From Meconema thalassinum (lineage: Eukaryota > Arthropoda > Insecta > Orthoptera > Tettigoniidae): DNA of 64,000 nt. The stretch is from assembly GCA_946902985.2 (NCBI GenBank), contig OX336391.1:72765947-72829946 (forward strand). Reading direction: 5' to 3'. Positions 1 through 12,126 of this stretch are shown here, piece by piece. The position numbers and the translations under genes were made by a program. The notes under the pieces are model-generated. The model worked only from the letters and a program-made list of their open reading frames with translations, was not told where the DNA came from and searched no databases. The first letter of the stretch is position 1; each line of letters starts with the position of its first letter.

Positions 1-128
1 GTCCTGTCTACTCAATGTGTACTTCTCCACAAGTCCTGTCTACCCAATGTGTACTTCTCTACTAGTCCTGTCTACCCAATGTGAACGTCTCCACAAGTCC
101 TGTCTACCCAATGTGTACTTCTCTACAA

Positions 129-160
129 GTCCTGTCTACCCAATGTGTACTTCTCTACAA
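129..160 (+). repeat. Reference consensus monomer
   Basis: This copy shows the majority base at each position and ends in ACAA. It has no CpG and no stop codon in any of the three plus-strand frames. Weak inverted repeats are present: TGTA with TACA, and ACTT with AAGT, each a 4-bp stem with a 6-base loop. Confidence 0.93.
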
Positions 161-448
161 GTCCTGTCTACCCAATGTGTACTTCTCTTCAAGTCCTGTC
201 TACCCAATGTGAACTTCTCTACTAGTCCTGTCTACCCAATGTGTACTTCTCTACAAGTCCTGTCTACCCAATGTGTACTTCTCTACTAGTCCTGTCTACC
301 AAATGTGTACTTCTCTACAAGTCCTGTCTACCCAATGTGTACTTCTCTACAAGTCCTGTCTACCCAATGTGTACTTCTCTACAAGTCCTGTCTACCCTAC
401 GTGTACTTCTCTACAAGTTCTCTCTACCCAATGTGTACTTCTCTACAA

Positions 449-544
449 GTCCTGCCTACCCAATCTGTACTTCTTTACAAGTACTGCCTACCCAAAGAGT
501 TTTTCACTACATGTCTTGCCTATCCAATGTGTACTTCTCTACAA
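449..544 (+). repeat. Landmark 1, GAG class
   Basis: Three diverged monomers. The first has CAATCTGTAC and CTTTACAA. The middle one (481-512) begins GTACTGCC and has CCCAAAGAG then TTTTTCACTACAT. The third begins GTCTTGCCTATCC. The monomer before it has GTTCTCTCTACCC. Downstream flank is the CTATACTAG / GTCTTGTC subfamily. Confidence 0.92.
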
Positions 545-1632
545 GTCCTGCCTACCCAATGTGTACTTCTCTACAAGTCCTGTCTACCCTACGTGTACTT
601 CTCTACAAGTCCTGTCTCCCCAATGTGTACGTCTCCAGAAGTCCTGCTTACCCAATGTGTACGTCTCCACAAGTCCTGTCTACCCAATGTGTACTTCTAT
701 ACTAGTCCTGTCTACCCAATGTGTACTTCTCTACAAGTCTTGTCTACCCAATGTGTACTTCTCTACAAGTCCTGTCTAACCAATGTGTACGTCTCCACAA
801 GTCCTGTCTACCCAATGTGTACTTCTCTACTAGTCCGGTCTACCCAATGTGTACTTCACTACTAGTCCTGTCTACCCAATGTGTACTTCTCCAGAAGTCC
901 TGCTTACCCAATGTGTACGTCTCCACAAGTCCTGTCTACCCAATGTGTACTTCTCTACTAGTCCGGTCTACCCAATGTGTACTTCTCTACTAGTCCTGTC
1001 TACCCAATGTGTACTTCTCTACAAGTCCTGTCTACCCAATGTGTACTTCTCTACAAGTCCTGTCTACCCAATGTGTACTTCTTTACAAGTCCTGTCTACC
1101 CAATGTGTACTTCTCTACTAGTCCTGTCTACCCAATGTGTACTACTCTACAAGTCCTGTCTACCCAATGTGTACGTCTCCAGAAGTCCTGCTTACCCAAT
1201 GTGTACGTCTCCACTAGTCCTGTCTACCCAATGTGTACTTCTCTACTAGTCCGGTCTACCCAATGTGTACTTCACTACTAGTCCTGTCTACCCAATGTGT
1301 ACTTCTCTACAAGTCCTGTCTACCCAATGTGTACGTCTCCAGAAGTCCTGCTTACCCAATGTGTACGTCTCCACAAGTCCTGTCTACCCAATGTGTACTT
1401 CTCTACTAGTCCGGTCTACCCAATGTGTACTTCTCTACTAGTCCTGTCTACCCAATGTGTACTTCTCTACAAGTCCTGTCTACCCAATGTGTACTTCTCT
1501 ACAAGTCCTGCTTACCCAATGTGTACGTCTCCACAAGTCCTGTCTACCCAATGTGTACTTCTCTACTAGTCCTGTCTTCCCAATGTGTACTTCTCTACAA
1601 GTCCTGTCTACCCAATGTGTACTTCTCTACAA

Positions 1633-1824
1633 GTCCTGTCTACCCTACGTGTACTTCTCTACAAGTCCTCTCTACCCAATGTGTACTTCTCTACAAGTCC
1701 TGCCTACCCAATCTGTACTTCTCTACAAGTCCTGTCTACCCTACGTGTACTTCTCTACAAGTCCTCTCTACCCAATGTGTACTTCTCTACAAGTCCTGCC
1801 TACCCAATCTGTACTTCTTTACAA
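1633..1824 (+). repeat. 96-bp local tandem duplication before landmark 2
   Basis: Three monomers (CCCTACG, CCTCTCTACCC, CCTGCCTACCCAATCTG) at 1,633-1,728 are repeated at 1,729-1,824. The first copy ends CTCTACAA and the second ends CTTTACAA and enters the landmark. Elsewhere in the window landmarks have a single such flank, apart from the A2 copy. Confidence 0.9.
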
Positions 1825-1888
1825 GTACTGCCTACCCAAAGTGTTTTTCACTACATGTCTTGCCTATCCAATGTGTACTTCTCTACAA
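1793..1888 (+). repeat. Landmark 2, GTG class
   Basis: The middle unit starts at 1,825 and reads CCCAAAGTG. It is 42 monomers after landmark 1. It is preceded by a 96-bp tandem duplication of its own upstream flank (1,633-1,824). Confidence 0.92.
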
Positions 1889-3776
1889 GTCCTGCCTACC
1901 CAATGTGTACTTCTCTACAAGTCCTGTCTACCCTACGTGTACTTCTCTACAAGTCCTGTCTACCCAATGTGTACGTCTCCAGAAGTCCTGCTTACCCAAT
2001 GTGTACGTCTCCACAAGTCCTGTCTACCCAATGTGTACTTCTCTACTAGTCCTGTCTACCCAATGTGTACTTCTCTACAAGTCCTGTCTACCCAATGTGT
2101 ACTTCTCTACAAGTCCTGTCTAACCAATGTGTACGTCTCCACAAGTCCTGTCTACCCAATGTGTACTTCTCTACTAGTCCGGTCTACCCAATGTGTAATT
2201 CACTACTAGTCCTGTCTACCCAATGTGTACTTCTCCAGAAGTCCTGCTTACCCAATGTGTACGTCTCCACAAGTCCTGTCTACCCAATGTGTACTTCTCT
2301 ACTAGTCCGGTCTACCCAATGTGTACTTCTCTGCTAGTCCTGTCTACCCAATGTGTACTTCTCTACAAGTCCTGTCTACCCAATGTGTACTTCTCTACAA
2401 GTCCTGTCTACCCAATGTGTACTTCTTTACAAGTCCTGTCTACCCAATGTGTACTTCTCTACTAGTCCTGTCTACCCAATGTGTACTACTCTACAAGTCC
2501 TGTCTACCCAATGTGTACGTCTCCAGAAGTCCTGCTTACCCAATGTGTACGTCTCCACAAGTCCTGTCTACCCAATGTGTACTTCTCTACTAGTCCGGTC
2601 TACCCAATGTGTACTTCTCTACTAGTCCTGTCTACCCAATGTGTACTTCTCCAGAAGTCCTGCTTACCCAATGTGTACCTCTCAACAAGTCCTGTCTACC
2701 CAATGTGTACTTCTCTACTAGTCCGGTCTACCCAATGTGTACTTCTCTACTAGTCCTGTCTACCCAATGTGTACTTCTCTACAAGTCCTGTCTACCCAAT
2801 GTGTACTTCTCTACAAGTCCTGTCTACCCAATGTGTACTTCTTTACAAGTCCTGTCTACCCAATGTGTACTTCTCTACTAGTCCTGTCTACCCAATGTGT
2901 ACTTCTCTACAAGTCCTGTCTACCCAATGTGTACGTCTCCAGAAGTCCTGCTTACCCAATGTGTACGTCTCCACAAGTCCTGTCTACCCAATGTGTACTT
3001 CTCTACTAGTCCGGTCTACCCAATGTGTACTTCTCTACTAGTCCTGTCTACCCAATGTGTACGTCTCCACAAGTCCTGTCTACCCAATGTGTACTTCTCT
3101 ACAAGTCCTGCCTACCCAATGTGTACTTCTCCACAAGTCCTGCCTACCCAACGTATACTTCTCTACAAGTCCTGTCTAACCAATGTGTACTTCTCTACAA
3201 GTCCTGTCTACCAAATGTGTACGTCTCCACAAGTACTGTCTACCCAATGTGTACTTCTCTACTAGTCCGGTCTACCCAATGTGTACTTCTCTACTAGTCC
3301 TGTCTACCCAATGTGTACTTCTCTACTAGTCCTGTCTACTCAATGTGTACTTCTCCACAAGTCCTGTCTACCCAATGTGTACTTCTCTACTAGTCCTGTC
3401 TACCCAATGTGAACGTCTCCACAAGTCCTGTCTACCCAATGTGTACTTCTCTACAAGTCCTGTCTACCCAATGTGTACTTCTCTACAAGTCCTGTCTACC
3501 CAATGTGTACTTCTCTTCAAGTCCTGTCTACCCAATGTGAACTTCTCTACTAGTCCTGTCTACCCAATGTGTACTTCTCTACAAGTCCTGTCTACCCAAT
3601 GTGTACTTCTCTACTAGTCCTGTCTACCAAATGTGTACTTCTCTACAAGTCCTGTCTACCCAATGTGTACTTCTCTACAAGTCCTGTCTACCCAATGTGT
3701 ACTTCTCTACAAGTCCTGTCTACCCTACGTGTACTTCTCTACAAGTTCTCTCTACCCAATGTGTACTTCTCTACAA

Positions 3777-3872
3777 GTCCTGCCTACCCAATCTGTACTT
3801 CTTTACAAGTACTGCCTACCCAAAGAGTTTTTCACTACATGTCTTGCCTATCCAATGTGTACTTCTCTACAA
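3777..3872 (+). repeat. Landmark 3, GAG class
   Basis: The A2 counterpart of landmark 1, exactly 3,328 bp away, with the same GTTCTCTCTACCC upstream monomer. Confidence 0.92.
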
Positions 3873-4960
3873 GTCCTGCCTACCCAATGTGTACTTCTCT
3901 ACAAGTCCTGTCTACCCTACGTGTACTTCTCTACAAGTCCTGTCTCCCCAATGTGTACGTCTCCAGAAGTCCTGCTTACCCAATGTGTACGTCTCCACAA
4001 GTCCTGTCTACCCAATGTGTACTTCTATACTAGTCCTGTCTACCCAATGTGTACTTCTCTACAAGTCTTGTCTACCCAATGTGTACTTCTCTACAAGTCC
4101 TGTCTAACCAATGTGTACGTCTCCACAAGTCCTGTCTACCCAATGTGTACTTCTCTACTAGTCCGGTCTACCCAATGTGTACTTCACTACTAGTCCTGTC
4201 TACCCAATGTGTACTTCTCCAGAAGTCCTGCTTACCCAATGTGTACGTCTCCACAAGTCCTGTCTACCCAATGTGTACTTCTCTACTAGTCCGGTCTACC
4301 CAATGTGTACTTCTCTACTAGTCCTGTCTACCCAATGTGTACTTCTCTACAAGTCCTGTCTACCCAATGTGTACTTCTCTACAAGTCCTGTCTACCCAAT
4401 GTGTACTTCTTTACAAGTCCTGTCTACCCAATGTGTACTTCACTACTAGTCCTGTCTACCCAATGTGTACTACTCTACAAGTCCTGTCTACCCAATGTGT
4501 ACGTCTCCAGAAGTCCTGCTTACCCAATGTGTACGTCTCCACTAGTCCTGTCTACCCAATGTGTACTTCTCTACTAGTCCGGTCTACCCAATGTGTACTT
4601 CACTACTAGTCCTGTCTACCCAATGTGTACTTCTCTACAAGTCCTGTCTACCCAATGTGTACGTCTCCAGAAGTCCTGCTTACCCAATGTGTACGTCTCC
4701 ACAAGTCCTGTCTACCCAATGTGTACTTCTCTACTAGTCCGGTCTACCCAATGTGTACTTCTCTACTAGTCCTGTCTACCCAATGTGTACTTCTCTACAA
4801 GTCCTGTCTACCCAATGTGTACTTCTCTACAAGTCCTGCTTACCCAATGTGTACGTCTCCACAAGTCCTGTCTACCCAATGTGTACTTCTCTACTAGTCC
4901 TGTCTTCCCAATGTGTACTTCTCTACAAGTCCTGTCTACCCAATGTGTACTTCTCTACAA

Positions 4961-5152
4961 GTCCTGTCTACCCTACGTGTACTTCTCTACAAGTCCTCTC
5001 TACCCAATGTGTACTTCTCTACAAGTCCTGCCTACCCAATCTGTACTTCTCTACAAGTCCTGTCTACCCTACGTGTACTTCTCTACAAGTCCTCTCTACC
5101 CAATGTGTACTTCTCTACAAGTCCTGCCTACCCAATCTGTACTTCTTTACAA
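4961..5152 (+). repeat. 96-bp local tandem duplication before landmark 4
   Basis: The A2 copy of the doubled landmark flank, 3,328 bp after the first. Confidence 0.9.
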
Positions 5153-5216
5153 GTACTGCCTACCCAAAGTGTTTTTCACTACATGTCTTGCCTATCCAAT
5201 GTGTACTTCTCTACAA
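5121..5216 (+). repeat. Landmark 4, GTG class
   Basis: The A2 counterpart of landmark 2 (middle unit at 5,153), with the same upstream 96-bp duplication at 4,961-5,152. Confidence 0.92.
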
Positions 5217-7072
5217 GTCCTGCCTACCCAATGTGTACTTCTCTACAAGTCCTGTCTACCCTACGTGTACTTCTCTACAAGTCCTGTCTACCCAATGTGT
5301 ACGTCTCCAGAAGTCCTGCTTACCCAATGTGTACGTCTCCACAAGTCCTGTCTACCCAATGTGTACTTCTCTACTAGTCCTGTCTACCCAATGTGTACTT
5401 CTCTACAAGTCCTGTCTACCCAATGTGTACTTCTCTACAAGTCCTGTCTAACCAATGTGTACGTCTCCACAAGTCCTGTCTACCCAATGTGTACTTCTCT
5501 ACTAGTCCGGTCTACCCAATGTGTAATTCACTACTAGTCCTGTCTACCCAATGTGTACTTCTCCAGAAGTCCTGCTTACCCAATGTGTACGTCTCCACAA
5601 GTCCTGTCTACCCAATGTGTACTTCTCTACTAGTCCGGTCTACCCAATGTGTACTTCTCTGCTAGTCCTGTCTACCCAATGTGTACTTCTCTACAAGTCC
5701 TGTCTACCCAATGTGTACTTCTCTACAAGTCCTGTCTACCCAATGTGTACTTCTTTACAAGTCCTGTCTACCCAATGTGTACTTCTCTACTAGTCCTGTC
5801 TACCCAATGTGTACTACTCTACAAGTCCTGTCTACCCAATGTGTACGTCTCCAGAAGTCCTGCTTACCCAATGTGTACGTCTCCACAAGTCCTGTCTACC
5901 CAATGTGTACTTCTCTACTAGTCCGGTCTACCCAATGTGTACTTCTCTACTAGTCCTGTCTACCCAATGTGTACTTCTCTACAAGTCCTGTCTACCCAAT
6001 GTGTACGTCTCCAGAAGTCCTGCTTACCCAATGTGTACGTCTCCACAAGTCCTGTCTACCCAATGTGTACTTCTCTACTAGTCCGGTCTACCCAATGTGT
6101 ACTTCTCTACTAGTCCTGTCTACCCAATGTGTACTTCTCTACAAGTCCTGTCTACCCAATGTGTACTTCTCTACAAGTCCTGTCTAACCAATGTGTACGT
6201 CTCCACAAGTCCTGTCTACCCAATGTGTACTTCTCTACAAGTCCTCTCTACCCTACGTGTACTTCTCTACAAGTCCTGTCTACCCAATGTGTACTTCTCT
6301 ACAAGTCCTGTCTACCCAATGTGTACTTCTCTACAAGTCCTGTCTACCCAATGTGTACTTTTCTACTAGTCCTGTCTACCCAATGTGTTCTTCTCTACAA
6401 GTCCTGTCTACCCAATGTGTACTTCTCTACTAGTCCTGTCTACCCTACGTGTACTTCTCTACAAGTCCTGCCTACCCAATGTGTACTTCTCTACAAGTCC
6501 TGTCTAACCAATGTGTACTTCTCTACAAGTCCTGTCTACCCTACGTGTACTTCTCTACAAGTCCTGTCTACCCAATGTGTACTTCTCTACAAGTCCTGTC
6601 TACCCAATGTGTACTTCTCTACAAGTCCTGTCTACCCAATGTGTACTTCTCTACTAGTCCTGTCTACCCAATGTGTACGTCTCCACAAGTCCTGTCTACC
6701 CAATGTGTACTTCTCTACAAGTCCTGTCTACCCAATGTGTACTTCTCTACAAGTCCTGTCTACCCAATGTGTACTTCTCTACTAGTCCTGTCTACCCAAT
6801 GTGTACTTCTCTACAAGTCCTGTCTACCCAATGTGTACTTCTCTACTAGTCCTGTCTACCCTACGTGTACTTCTCTACAAGTCCTGTCTAACCAATGTGT
6901 ACTTCTCTACTAGTCCTGTCTACCCAATGTGTACTTCTCTACAAGTCCTGTCTACCCAATGTGTACTTCTCTACAAGTCCTGTCTACCCAATGTGTACTT
7001 CTCTACAAGTCCTGTCTACCCTACGTGTACTTCTCTACAAGTCCTCTCTACCCAATGTGTACTTCTCTACAA

Positions 7073-7168
7073 GTCCTGCCTACCCAATCTGTACTTCTTT
7101 ACAAGTACTGCCTACCCAAAGTGTTTTTCACTACATGTCTTGCCTATCCAATGTGTACTTCTCTACAA
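7073..7168 (+). repeat. Landmark 5, GTG class, B subtype
   Basis: Middle unit at 7,105. The following monomer has CCTGCCTAACC instead of CCTGCCTACCC, a marker shared only with landmarks 7 and 9. Confidence 0.92.
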
Positions 7169-7744
7169 GTCCTGCCTAACCAATGTGTACTTCTCTACAA
7201 GTCCTGTCTACCCTACGTGTACTTCTCTACAAGTCCTGTCTACCCAATGTGTACGTCTCCAGAAGTCCTGCTTACCCAATGTGTACGTCTCCACAAGTCC
7301 TGTCTACCCAATGTGTACTTCTCTACTAGTCCTGTCTACCCAATGTGTACTTCTCTACAAGTCCTGTCTACCCAATGTGTACTTCTCTACAAGTCCTGTC
7401 TAACCAATGTGTACGTCTCCACAAGTCCTGTCTACCCAATGTGTACTTCTCTACTAGTCCGGTCTACCCAATGTGTACTTCTTTACTAGTCCTGTCTACC
7501 CAATGTGTACTTCTCCAGAAGTCCTGCTTACCCAATGTGTACGTCTCCACAAGTCCTCTCTACCCAATGTGTACTTCTCTACTAGTCCGGTCTACCCAAT
7601 GTGTACTTCTCTACTAGTCCTGTCTACCCAATGTGTACTTCTCTACAAGTCCTGTCTACCCAATGTGTACTTCTCTACAAGTCCTGTCTACCCAATGTGT
7701 ACTTCTTTACAAGTCCTGTCTACCCAATGTGTACTTCTCTACCA

Positions 7745-8064
7745 GTCCTGTCTACCCAATGTGTACTTCTCTACAAGTCCTGTCTACCCAATGTGTACGT
7801 CTCCAGAAGTCCTGCTTACCCAATGTGTACGTCTCCACAAGTCCTGTCTACCCAATGTGTACTTCTCTACTAGTCCGGTCTACCCAATGTGTACTTCTTT
7901 ATTAGTCCTGTCTACCCAATGTGTACTTCTCTACAAGTCCTGTCTACCCAATGTGTACGTCTCCAGAAGTCCTGCTTACCCAATGTGTACGTCTCCACAA
8001 GTCCTGTCTACCCAATGTGTACTTCTCTACTAGTCCGGTCTACCCAATGTGTACTTCTCTACTA
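7745..8064 (+). repeat. Doubled 160-bp cassette, B1
   Basis: Five-monomer cassette: ACAA monomer, TACGTCTCCAGAA monomer, CTTACCC/CACAA monomer, ACTA monomer, TCCGGT/ACTA monomer. Two copies sit at 7,745-7,904 and 7,905-8,064. The first ends with a private TTTATTAG. Most of this pair is inside the 352-bp segment lost from B2. Confidence 0.88.
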
Positions 8065-8608
8065 GTCCTGTCTACCCAATGTGTACTTCTCTACAAGTCC
8101 TGTCTACCCAATGTGTACTTCTCTACAAGTCCTGTCTAACCAATGTGTACGTCTCCACAAGTCCTGTCTACCCAATGTGTACTTCTCTACAAGTCCTGTC
8201 TACCCTACGTGTACTTCTCTACAAGTCCTGTCTACCCAATGTGTACTTCTCTACAAGTCCTGTCTACCCAATGTGTACTTCTCTACAAGTCCTGTCTACC
8301 CAATGTGTACTTCTCTACTAGTCCTGTCTACCCAATGTGTACTTCTCTACAAGTCCTGTCTACCCAATGTGTACTTCTCTACTAGTCCTGTCTACCCTAC
8401 GTGTACTTCTCTACAAGTCCTGTCTACCCAATGTGTACTTCTCTACAAGTCCTGTCTACAAAATGTGCACTTCTCTACAAGTCCTGTCTACCCGACGTGT
8501 ACTTCTCTAAAAGTCCTGTCTACCCAATGTGTACTTCTCTACAAGTCCTGTCTACCCAATGTGTACTTCTCTACAAGTCCTGTCTACCCAATGTGTACTT
8601 CTCTACTA

Positions 8609-8639
8609 GTCCTGTCTACCCAATGTGTACGTCTCCTAA
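8609..8639 (+). repeat. 31-bp monomer (CTCCTAAG end), B1
   Basis: One base is lost at the monomer end, giving CTCCTAAG where CTCCACAAG is usual. This is the first register change in the window; everything to the right is shifted by 1 bp. Confidence 0.92.
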
Positions 8640-9631
8640 GTCCTGTCTACCCAATGTGTACTTCTCTACTAGTCCTGTCTACCCAATGTGTACGTCTCCA
8701 GAAGTCCTGCTTACCCAATGTGTACGTCTCCACAAGTCCTGTCTACCCAATGTGTACTTCTCTACTAGTCCTGTCTACCCAATGTGAACGTCTCCACAAG
8801 TCCTGTCTACCCAATGTGTACTTCTCTACAAGTCCTGTCTAACCAATGTGTACTTCTCTACAAGTCCTGTCTACCAAATGTTTACGTCTCCAGAAGTCCT
8901 GCTTACCCAATGTGTACTTCTCTACAAGTCCTGTCTACCCAATGTGTACTTCTCTACTAGTCCTGTCTACCCAATGTGTACTTCTCTACAAGTCCTGCCT
9001 ACCCAACGTATACTTCTCTACAAGTCCTGTCTAACCAATGTGTACTTCTCTACAAGTCCTGTCTACCAAATGTGTACGTCTCCACAATTCCTGTCTACCC
9101 AATGTGTACTTCTCTACTAGTCCGGTCTACCCAATGTGTACTTTTCTACTAGTCCTGTCTACCCAATGTGTACTTCTCTACTAGTCCTGTCTACTCAATG
9201 TGTACTTCTCCACAAGTCCTGTCTACCCAATGTGTACTTCTCTACTAGTCCTGTCTACCCAATGTGAACGTCTCCACAAGTCCTGTCTACCCAATGTGTA
9301 CTTCTCTACAAGTCCAGTCTACCCAATGTGTACTTCTCTACAAGTCCTGTCTACCCAATGTGTACTTCTCTACAAGTCCTGTCTACCCAATGTGTACTTC
9401 TCTACTAGTCCTGTCTACCCAATGTGTACTTCTCTACAAGTCCTGTCTACCCAATGTGTACTTCTCTACTAGTCCTGTCTACCAAATGTGTACTTCTCTA
9501 CAAGTCCTGTCTACCCAATGTGTACTTCTCTACAAGTCCTGTCTACCCAATGTGTACTTCTCTACAAGTCCTGTCTACCCTACGTGTACTTCTCTACAAG
9601 TCCTCTCTACCCAATGTGTACTTCTCTACAA

Positions 9632-9727
9632 GTCCTGCCTACCCAATCTGTACTTCTTTACAAGTACTGCCTACCCAAAGAGTTTTTCACTACATGTCTT
9701 GCCTATCCAATGTGTACTTCTCTACAA
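9632..9727 (+). repeat. Landmark 6, GAG class, B subtype
   Basis: Middle unit at 9,664. Downstream the array goes quickly to CAGAA monomers and then CTGTCAACCC at 9,793-9,802. This flank is shared by the B and C GAG-class copies and not by the A, E or K copies. Confidence 0.92.
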
Positions 9728-10911
9728 GTCCTGCCTACCCAATGTGTACGTCTCCAGAAGTCCTGCTTACCCAATGTGTACGTCTCCACAAGTCCTGTCA
9801 ACCCAATGTGTACTTCTCTACTAGTCCTGTCTACCCAATGTGTACTTCTCTACAAGTCCTGTCTACCCAATGTGTACTTCTCTACAAGTCCTGTCTAACC
9901 AATGTGTACGTCTCCACAAGTCCTGTCTACCCAATGTGTACTTCTCTACTAGTCGGGTCTACCCAATGTGTACTTCACTACTAGTCCTGTCTACCCAATG
10001 TGTACTTCTCCAGAAGTCCTGCTTACCCAATGTGTACGTCTCCACAAGTCCTGTCTACCCAAAGTGTACTTCTCTACTAGTCCGGTCTACCCAATGTGTA
10101 CTTCTCTACTAGTCCTGTCTACCCAATGTGTACTTCTCTACAAGTCATGTCTACCCAATGTGTACTTCTCTACAAGTCCTGTCTACCCAATGTGTACTTT
10201 TCTACTAGTCCTGTCTACCCAATGTGTTCTTCTCTACAAGTCCTGTCTACCCAATGTGTACTTCTCTACTAGTCCTGTCTACCCTACGTGTACTTCTCTA
10301 CAAGTCCTGCCTACCCAATGTGTACTTCTCTACAAGTCCTGTCTAACCAATGTGTACTTCTCTACAAGTCCTGTCTACCCTACGTGTACTTCTCTACAAG
10401 TCCTGTCTACCCAATGTGTACTTCTCTACAAGTCCTGTCTACCCAATGTGTACTTCTCTACAAGTCCTGTCTACCCAATGTGTACTTCTCTACTAGTCCT
10501 GTCTACCCAATGTGTACGTCTCCACAAGTCCTGTCTACCCAATGTGTACTTCTCTACAAGTCCTGTCTACCCAATGTGTACTTCTCTACAAGTCCTGTCT
10601 ACCCAATGTGTACTTCTCTACTAGTCCTGTCTACCCAATGTGTACTTCTCTACAAGTCCTGTCTACCCAATGTGTACTTCTCTACTAGTCCTGTCTACCC
10701 TACGTGTACTTCTCTACAAGTCCTGTCTAACCAATGTGTACTTCTCTACTAGTCCTGTCTACCCAATGTGTACTTCTCTACAAGTCCTGTCTACCCAATG
10801 TGTACTTCTCTACAAGTCCTGTCTACCCAATGTGTACTTCTCTACAAGTCCTGTCTACCCTACGTGTACTTCTCTACAAGTCCTCTCTACCCAATGTGTA
10901 CTTCTCTACAA

Positions 10912-11007
10912 GTCCTGCCTACCCAATCTGTACTTCTTTACAAGTACTGCCTACCCAAAGTGTTTTTCACTACATGTCTTGCCTATCCAATGTGTACTTC
11001 TCTACAA
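10912..11007 (+). repeat. Landmark 7, GTG class, B subtype
   Basis: Middle unit at 10,944, 3,839 bp after landmark 5, with the same CCTGCCTAACC follow-on. Confidence 0.92.
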
Positions 11008-12095
11008 GTCCTGCCTAACCAATGTGTACTTCTCTACAAGTCCTGTCTACCCTACGTGTACTTCTCTACAAGTCCTGTCTACCCAATGTGTACGTCTCCA
11101 GAAGTCCTGCTTACCCAATGTGTACGTCTCCACAAGTCCTGTCTACCCAATGTGTACTTCTCTACTAGTCCTGTCTACCCAATGTGTACTTCTCTACAAG
11201 TCCTGTCTACCCAATGTGTACTTCTCTACAAGTCCTGTCTAACCAATGTGTACGTCTCCACAAGTCCTGTCTACCCAATGTGTACTTCTCTACTAGTCCG
11301 GTCTACCCAATGTGTACTTCTTTACTAGTCCTGTCTACCCAATGTGTACTTCTCCAGAAGTCCTGCTTACCCAATGTGTACGTCTCCACAAGTCCTCTCT
11401 ACCCAATGTGTACTTCTCTACTAGTCCGGTCTACCCAATGTGTACTTCTCTACTAGTCCTGTCTACCCAATGTGTACTTCTCTACAAGTCCTGTCTACCC
11501 AATGTGTACTTCTCTACAAGTCCTGTCTACCCAATGTGTACTTCTTTACAAGTCCTGTCTACCCAATGTGTACTTCTCTACCAGTCCTGTCTACCCAATG
11601 TGTACTTCTCTACAAGTCCTGTCTAACCAATGTGTACGTCTCCACAAGTCCTGTCTACCCAATGTGTACTTCTCTACAAGTCCTGTCTACCCTACGTGTA
11701 CTTCTCTACAAGTCCTGTCTACCCAATGTGTACTTCTCTACAAGTCCTGTCTACCCAATGTGTACTTCTCTACAAGTCCTGTCTACCCAATGTGTACTTC
11801 TCTACTAGTCCTGTCTACCCAATGTGTACTTCTCTACAAGTCCTGTCTACCCAATGTGTACTTCTCTACTAGTCCTGTCTACCCTACGTGTACTTCTCTA
11901 CAAGTCCTGTCTACCCAATGTGTACTTCTCTACAAGTCCTGTCTACAAAATGTGCACTTCTCTACAAGTCCTGTCTACCCGACGTGTACTTCTCTAAAAG
12001 TCCTGTCTACCCAATGTGTACTTCTCTACAAGTCCTGTCTACCCAATGTGTACTTCTCTACAAGTCCTGTCTACCCAATGTGTACTTCTCTACTA

Positions 12096-12126
12096 GTCCT
12101 GTCTACCCAATGTGTACGTCTCCTAA
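12096..12126 (+). repeat. 31-bp monomer, B2
   Basis: Copy of the B1 short unit, 3,487 bp away. Confidence 0.92.

Larger units (their letters stand above)
1..3328 (+). repeat. HOR block A1 (104 monomers)
   Basis: First copy of a 3,328-bp tandem unit, exactly 104 monomers. Its two landmarks (449-544 and 1,793-1,888) are 1,344 bp apart and of opposite class. Bases 1-2,651 are repeated at 3,329-5,979. From 2,652 the paths split: here the next unit has the CTCCAGAA ending, while the second copy has CTCTACAA. The section 2,652-3,328 reappears near 52.8-53.5 kb. Confidence 0.85.
3329..5979 (+). repeat. HOR block A2
   Basis: Second copy of block A at offset 3,328 bp. Comparing the two copies I found one clear substitution: CTCTACTAG in A1 (around 1,114) against CACTACTAG at 4,441-4,449. 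The copies are therefore nearly identical over about 2.65 kb and the duplication is young, or was recently homogenised. After 5,979 the array changes to ordinary cassette monomers that lead into block B. Confidence 0.85.
6270..10108 (+). repeat. HOR block B1 (3,839 bp)
   Basis: First of three B copies. It is 120 monomers minus 1 bp, the missing base being in the 31-bp unit at 8,609-8,639. It carries a GTG-class landmark followed by CTAACC (7,073-7,168) and a GAG-class landmark followed by CTGTCAACC (9,632-9,727). It includes the 352-bp segment 7,777-8,128 that B2 lacks. The left boundary is placed where B1 and B2 stop matching and is good to about one monomer. Confidence 0.82.

Noticed and set aside
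129..160. Monomer hairpins (TGTA/TACA and ACTT/AAGT) as a functional structure
   Set aside because: Stems are only 4 bp, overlap each other and are of a size expected by chance. Only the 6-bp landmark stem and the CAGAA palindrome were kept as findings.
449..544. Landmark as a transposon footprint or inserted element
   Set aside because: It keeps the 32-bp register exactly and aligns to three monomers along its length, so it is diverged satellite, with no target-site duplication or terminal repeats.
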